The notes under the pieces were generated by a model that worked only from the letters and a program-made list of their open reading frames with translations, did no database searches and was not told the DNA's origin. DNA of 64,000 nt from Seohaeicola saemankumensis. GTDB lineage: Bacteria > Pseudomonadota > Alphaproteobacteria > Rhodobacterales > Rhodobacteraceae. The stretch's first letter is position 1; each line of letters begins with the position of its first letter. Shown here in pieces: positions 59,309 to 64,000 of this stretch. Both the position numbers and the translations under genes were made by a program. The DNA lies in NCBI RefSeq assembly GCF_042678485.1, contig NZ_JBHTKR010000005.1, positions 62,001-126,000 on the forward strand. Reading direction: 5' to 3'.

Positions 59309-60325
59309 ATGCCCCTGGTCCGCGTCAGACGCCGCTCCCGCGCTCGCACATATGGATTGCCCATTGCCATGGCGCTGGCCGTTCTGGCGGCGCTTTATGT
59401 CATCAGCGCCTCGATGGGGCTGCACCGCACGGCCAGCCAGCTTCTGACAGCGGGGACCATGGCGCAGCGGGTCAACGCCGCCGCCCCGGCGCAGGACCCG
59501 GCAGCCCTTGGCTATCGCGGCGATCCGCAGGTTGCCCTGGGCCTGCCCTTCGAAACACTGGCAATCCAGACGGACCTTGGCCCGGCCGAAGCCTGGCTTG
59601 TCCCCGAACCGTTTCAGCCGGGCGCGCCGCAGCCGCATATGGCGGCGCTTTACGTCCATGGGATCGCCGGCGCGCGCGAGGATGGCTATCGCTTTCTGCC
59701 GCTGCTGCATGCGGCGGGCCTGCCCACCTTGCTGATCAGCTACCGCAACGACGACAATGCGCCCGCGTCACCGGACGGGCGTTTCGGCTTTGGCCTGACG
59801 GAATGGCCCGATCTGGAGGCCGCCGTTCTGGCCCTGCGCGACCGGGGCTATGGCGAGGTCATGATCGTCGCGGATTCGATGGGCGGGGCGATCCTGGGTC
59901 AGTTCATGGCCCGCAGCCCCGAGGCGGTGCGCGTCAGCGCCGTCGCGCTGGATTCTCCCGCGCTGGAATTCGACGCGGTGCTGGAACACATGGCGCGCGA
60001 CATGGGGCTTCCCCTGCCCGGCATCGTGGCCCGCAGCACGATGCTGCTGCTGGGGGTCACGCAGACATCCGATCTGGCCGAGGCCAGCGTGACCGGGCGC
60101 TATGCGGGGTTCTATGGCCCGCTGTTCCTGGCGCATGGGGACAAGGATCGCATCGTGCCGCAAGCCACGTCACGGCATCTTCTTGACCTGCGCCGCGTGT
60201 CGGATACCGCCGAGATCACAATCAGCCTGCTGACCGGGGCGGATCACCTGCAATCATATGGTGAAGACCCGGCGGCCTTCATGCGCGCCTTCCAGGATTT
60301 CCTGGCCCTGACGCGGCGACCCTGA
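59309..60325 (+). CDS. Membrane-anchored alpha/beta hydrolase
   Basis: A 338-residue protein: a basic N-terminus (LVRVRRRSRAR), one membrane helix (LPIAMALAVLAALYVISAS) and a periplasmic-side alpha/beta hydrolase domain from about residue 90. The HG motif is LYVHGIAGAREDGY; the nucleophile region is MIVADSMGGAILGQF, where Ser is flanked by Asp and Met (normally GxSxG; here A-D-S-M-G). The acid loop is FLAHGDKDRIVPQ, and GADHLQSYGEDP probably supplies the His. Family-level resemblance is to serine aminopeptidase/lipase-type proteins. A terminator follows at 60354. Confidence 0.85.
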   Translation: MPLVRVRRRSRARTYGLPIAMALAVLAALYVISASMGLHRTASQLLTAGTMAQRVNAAAPAQDPAALGYRGDPQVALGLPFETLAIQTDLGPAEAWLVPEPFQPGAPQPHMAALYVHGIAGAREDGYRFLPLLHAAGLPTLLISYRNDDNAPASPDGRFGFGLTEWPDLEAAVLALRDRGYGEVMIVADSMGGAILGQFMARSPEAVRVSAVALDSPALEFDAVLEHMARDMGLPLPGIVARSTMLLLGVTQTSDLAEASVTGRYAGFYGPLFLAHGDKDRIVPQATSRHLLDLRRVSDTAEITISLLTGADHLQSYGEDPAAFMRAFQDFLALTRRP

Positions 60326-60353
60326 CAGACGGCAACCTGTCGCTACAAAGGAA

Positions 60354-60378
60354 AAGGGCCCGCCACTGGCGAGCCCTT
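60354..60378. terminator. Hairpin between hydrolase and groEL, weak terminator
   Basis: AAGGGC (60354-60359) pairs with GCCCTT (60373-60378), with an inner GCCA/TGGC pairing. Flanked by GAAA on the left and CCCCTG on the right, it may serve the groEL transcript (minus strand, reading into TTTTCC) better than the plus strand. Confidence 0.6.
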
Positions 60379-60402
60379 CCCCTGTTTCGATGAAACGGCA
60401 GA

Positions 60403-62046
<1,644 letters not shown>

Positions 62047-62085
62047 GTTGATTGCTCCTGAATTTCAGAATGTCGGGGACGACGA

Positions 62086-62373
62086 TCAGGCGATGATGCC
62101 CATGATGTCGGATTCTTTCATGATCAGCAGTTCTTCACCTTCAAGGGTGATTTCAGTGCCGGACCATTTGCCGAACAGGACCTTGTCGCCTGCCTTGACG
62201 TCCATGGCGATGCGGTCGCCATCCTCGTCCTTCGCGCCTGCGCCAACGGCGACAACGATACCCTCGGCGGGTTTTTCTTTCGCGCTATCGGGGATGATCA
62301 GACCACCCTTGGTCTTTTCGTCGCTTTCCACGCGGCGGACCAGCACGCGGTCATGAAGCGGTGTAAATGCCAT
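62086..62373 (-). CDS. groS: Co-chaperonin GroES (Hsp10)
   Basis: A 95-residue Hsp10 that caps the GroEL ring. It begins AFTPLHDRVLVRRVESDEKT and has KGGLIIPDSAKEKPAEG, the mobile loop, then VLFGKWSGTEI. The start at 62373 is the family start and follows AGGAGCCTCAGAG. Transcription begins at a promoter with a perfect CIRCE element, so HrcA repression and heat induction are expected. Confidence 0.98.
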   Translation of the reverse strand: MAFTPLHDRVLVRRVESDEKTKGGLIIPDSAKEKPAEGIVVAVGAGAKDEDGDRIAMDVKAGDKVLFGKWSGTEITLEGEELLIMKESDIMGIIA

Positions 62374-62421
62374 CTCTGAGGCTCCTTGGCTCAAAGTTTC
62401 TCCCAAACCCCGTTCGGGGTA

Positions 62422-62448
62422 TTAGCACTCATGCTATGCGAGTGCTAA
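62422..62448. promoter_or_regulatory. CIRCE element (HrcA operator)
   Basis: TTAGCACTC (62422-62430), nine bases, GAGTGCTAA (62440-62448): an exact match to the CIRCE consensus. It lies 49 bases upstream of groES and directly after the predicted transcription start. Confidence 0.98.
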
Positions 62449-62455
62449 CGGCGCA

Positions 62456-62484
62456 TAGCTAGGCATGTGATCAAAGGGTGTCAA
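62456..62484 (-). promoter_or_regulatory. Sigma-70-type promoter of groESL
   Basis: On the minus strand: -35 TTGACA (62484-62479), a 17-base spacer, -10 TAGCTA (62461-62456). The start would fall at the edge of the CIRCE element, which suits repression by HrcA. Confidence 0.8.
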
Positions 62485-62520
62485 CAGCGGAGTCGCGAAA
62501 AATCGCAACGTTCGGACGGC

Positions 62521-63165
62521 TCATTCCAGCGCCGCGCGACCCGCATCGGTCAAGGCGTAAACCCCTGTGGACACGCGCCGGAACCAGCCATGGTGGTTGT
62601 CGGCCATGATGCGCGTGGCCATCGCCACACCCGATGCTGCGGCCACATCCCGCCCCCGGCTTGGCCCCGCGCCGGACAGCACGGCGGCACAGCGCAGCGC
62701 GTCCTGCCGGTAGCCGGTCATCAGCCCCTGCCGGACCGAACCGCCGCGATTCGGATCCCCCGCAAGCCGCTGGAATTCACGCAGCAGGGTCGCCCGCCGC
62801 CGCGGCTGCTTGCGCGGCTGAAACGGTCCGGGGTCGGCCTGCGCCATCACCAGCCCGTCGGACAGGCGCACCGTCAGCACGCCCAGCCCCAGCCTTCGGC
62901 ACAGCCCCACATTGGCGCGCAGGGCCTTGGCCCCGGCCTTGCCCGATGGCTGCGGCACGGCCACATAGACCAGGTCGGTGATCGCCTGCCGCGCGATCGC
63001 CTGATGCAACAACGTCAGCGAAAACCCTGTCTTGAGTTCCACGACCAGGGGCGGTTCGTCCCCACGAATGGCCAGCACGTCCAGCGCGCCCACCTCGCCC
63101 TTCACGTCGTAGCCCTGCGCCAAAAGGAAGGCCTTGACCGGACCATATAGATCGCTTTCCCGCAC
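62521..63165 (-). CDS. DUF2161 protein, PD-(D/E)xK nuclease-like fold
   Basis: A 214-residue protein of the DUF2161 family. The N-terminal part has the PD-(D/E)xK core: ALDVLAIRG with Asp29, then LVVELKTG with Glu43 and Lys45, as in restriction-like nucleases. A C-terminal domain (about 120-214) looks helical/winged and ends VSTGVYALTDAGRAALE. Family members are conserved in Rhodobacterales with no experimental function I can recall; nuclease or phosphodiesterase activity is inferred from the fold. It sits between the groESL promoter and ppaC, divergent from the latter. Confidence 0.8.
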   Translation of the reverse strand: MRESDLYGPVKAFLLAQGYDVKGEVGALDVLAIRGDEPPLVVELKTGFSLTLLHQAIARQAITDLVYVAVPQPSGKAGAKALRANVGLCRRLGLGVLTVRLSDGLVMAQADPGPFQPRKQPRRRATLLREFQRLAGDPNRGGSVRQGLMTGYRQDALRCAAVLSGAGPSRGRDVAAASGVAMATRIMADNHHGWFRRVSTGVYALTDAGRAALE

Positions 63166-63331
63166 CTGTCGCCTTTCCCGCCTTGCCGCGCGGCCCGACT
63201 ATTCCGCAGCGACCCGGAAATGTCCAACCCGGCCCGAACGGGCCGCCATGCTGCCATGCAGCATCTACAGGTGACAATGCCGCCCTGCATGCCTATAAGG
63301 CGCGCAAATCCACCCGTTACAGGACCATTGC

Positions 63332-64000
63332 AATGACCATTCAGGTTTTCGGACACAAATCCCCCGATACGGATTCCACCGGCTCGCCCATCATCTGGGC
63401 CTGGTATCTTACCGACATCAAAGGCACCCCCGCCGAGGCGAAGCTGCTGGGCGAGCCCAACACCGAAGCCGCCTTCGTGCTGAAGCGCTGGAACCTGCCC
63501 AAGCCGCAGATCATCGCGGGTGTGGATGCGGGCGCACCTGTGGTCATCGTGGACACGAACAACCCGGCCGAATTGCCCGCAGGCATCAATGACGCCGACA
63601 TCATCGGCATCATCGACCATCACAAGCTGGTCGGCGGGCTGGAAACCAAGGGGCCGATCGACATCACGATCCGCCCGCTGGCTTGCACCGCCACGATCAT
63701 GCATGACCTGATCGGCGATGACATGGGCAAGATGCCCGACAGCATCAAATGCGCCATGCTGTCCTGCATCCTGTCCGATACGCTGGAATTCCGCAGCCCC
63801 ACCACCACCGATCATGACCGCGCCGTGGCCGAAAAGCTGGCGCATGAGCTGGGCATTTCGATCCCGGATTACGCGGCCGAACTGTTCGCGGCGAAATCCG
63901 ATGTCTCGGCCTTTTCGGATGCGGAACTGCTGCGGATGGACAGCAAGGAATACACCGTCGCCGGCAAGGAGTTCCGTGTGTCCGTGCTGGAAACCACCTC
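63332..64000 (+). CDS. ppaC: Manganese-dependent inorganic pyrophosphatase, family II (3' end outside window)
   Basis: The first 223 codons of a DHH-family pyrophosphatase run off the right edge with no stop. Metal-binding motifs are visible: VFGHKSPDTDS (His8, Asp12, Asp14), AGVDAG, and IIGIIDHHK (the DHH signature), with CTATIMHDL and LSCILSDTL typical of PpaC. It hydrolyses pyrophosphate in the cytosol. The full protein is usually about 305 residues, so roughly 80 residues are missing. ATG at 63332 follows ACAGGACCATTGCA. Confidence 0.95.

Overview
The window is GC-rich, densely packed chromosomal DNA of an alphaproteobacterium, most likely from the Rhodobacterales (Roseobacter/Paracoccaceae group). 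The evidence is the gene content: an NDUFS4-type complex I protein, class I lysyl-tRNA synthetase, an SqrR/BigR-type ArsR repressor, DUF2161, family II pyrophosphatase, groESL under a CIRCE element, a TRAP binding protein, and a signal-less beta-helix protein of a kind common in this order. I see no rRNA, insertion sequence, integrase, prophage block or CRISPR array. One tRNA gene (Arg-UCU) is present. Both window edges cut genes: a PhyH-like dioxygenase on the left and ppaC on the right.

Region by region. 1-4.3 kb: an MFS exporter, a zinc alcohol dehydrogenase, an enolase-superfamily dehydratase and an ArsR repressor with the SqrR cysteine pair. 4.3-13.6 kb: a CobW GTPase overlapping a YtcJ-type amidohydrolase, a divergent LysR regulator and a complete five-gene peptide/opine-type ABC importer. 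13.6-20.2 kb: a second LysR regulator, a P450 with a GcoA-like I-helix, an orphan TRAP binding protein, a feruloyl-CoA-synthase-like ligase, a DUF3237 protein and a TauE permease. This looks like an aromatic-compound module. 20.3-28.2 kb: a secreted hypothetical protein, tRNA-Arg, the NDUFS4 homologue, uvrB, a glycosyltransferase, a periplasmic rhodanese, a universal stress protein and small proteins. 28.2-39 kb: the beta-helix protein, lysK, a TerB-like protein, an outer-membrane protein, dacB-nadD, ettA and an L,D-transpeptidase. 39-45.2 kb: DUF2892 behind a candidate SqrR operator, two nearly identical cold-shock genes flanking trxC, and an esterase divergent from a YbbA/YbbP-like ABC system. 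45.2-54 kb: an amine oxidase, gcvP-gcvH-gcvT under a tandem glycine riboswitch, an Rrf2/NsrR-like regulator, a cyclotransferase-like protein and gltX. 54-64 kb: an MBL hydrolase, an orphan phnM coupled to an esterase, Nudix, GNAT and DMT genes, a membrane-anchored hydrolase, groEL-groES, DUF2161 and ppaC.

Links between distant parts are the most interesting aspect. The ArsR repressor near 4 kb and a perfect ATTC-N8-GAAT site near 39.3 kb fit one sulfide/persulfide regulon. A shared 13-base FNR-like core lies upstream of the universal stress protein and between the Rrf2 gene and the cyclotransferase gene. A structured intergenic repeat family recurs at about five places. Gene families were recognised by eye from translated sequence; no database search was run.
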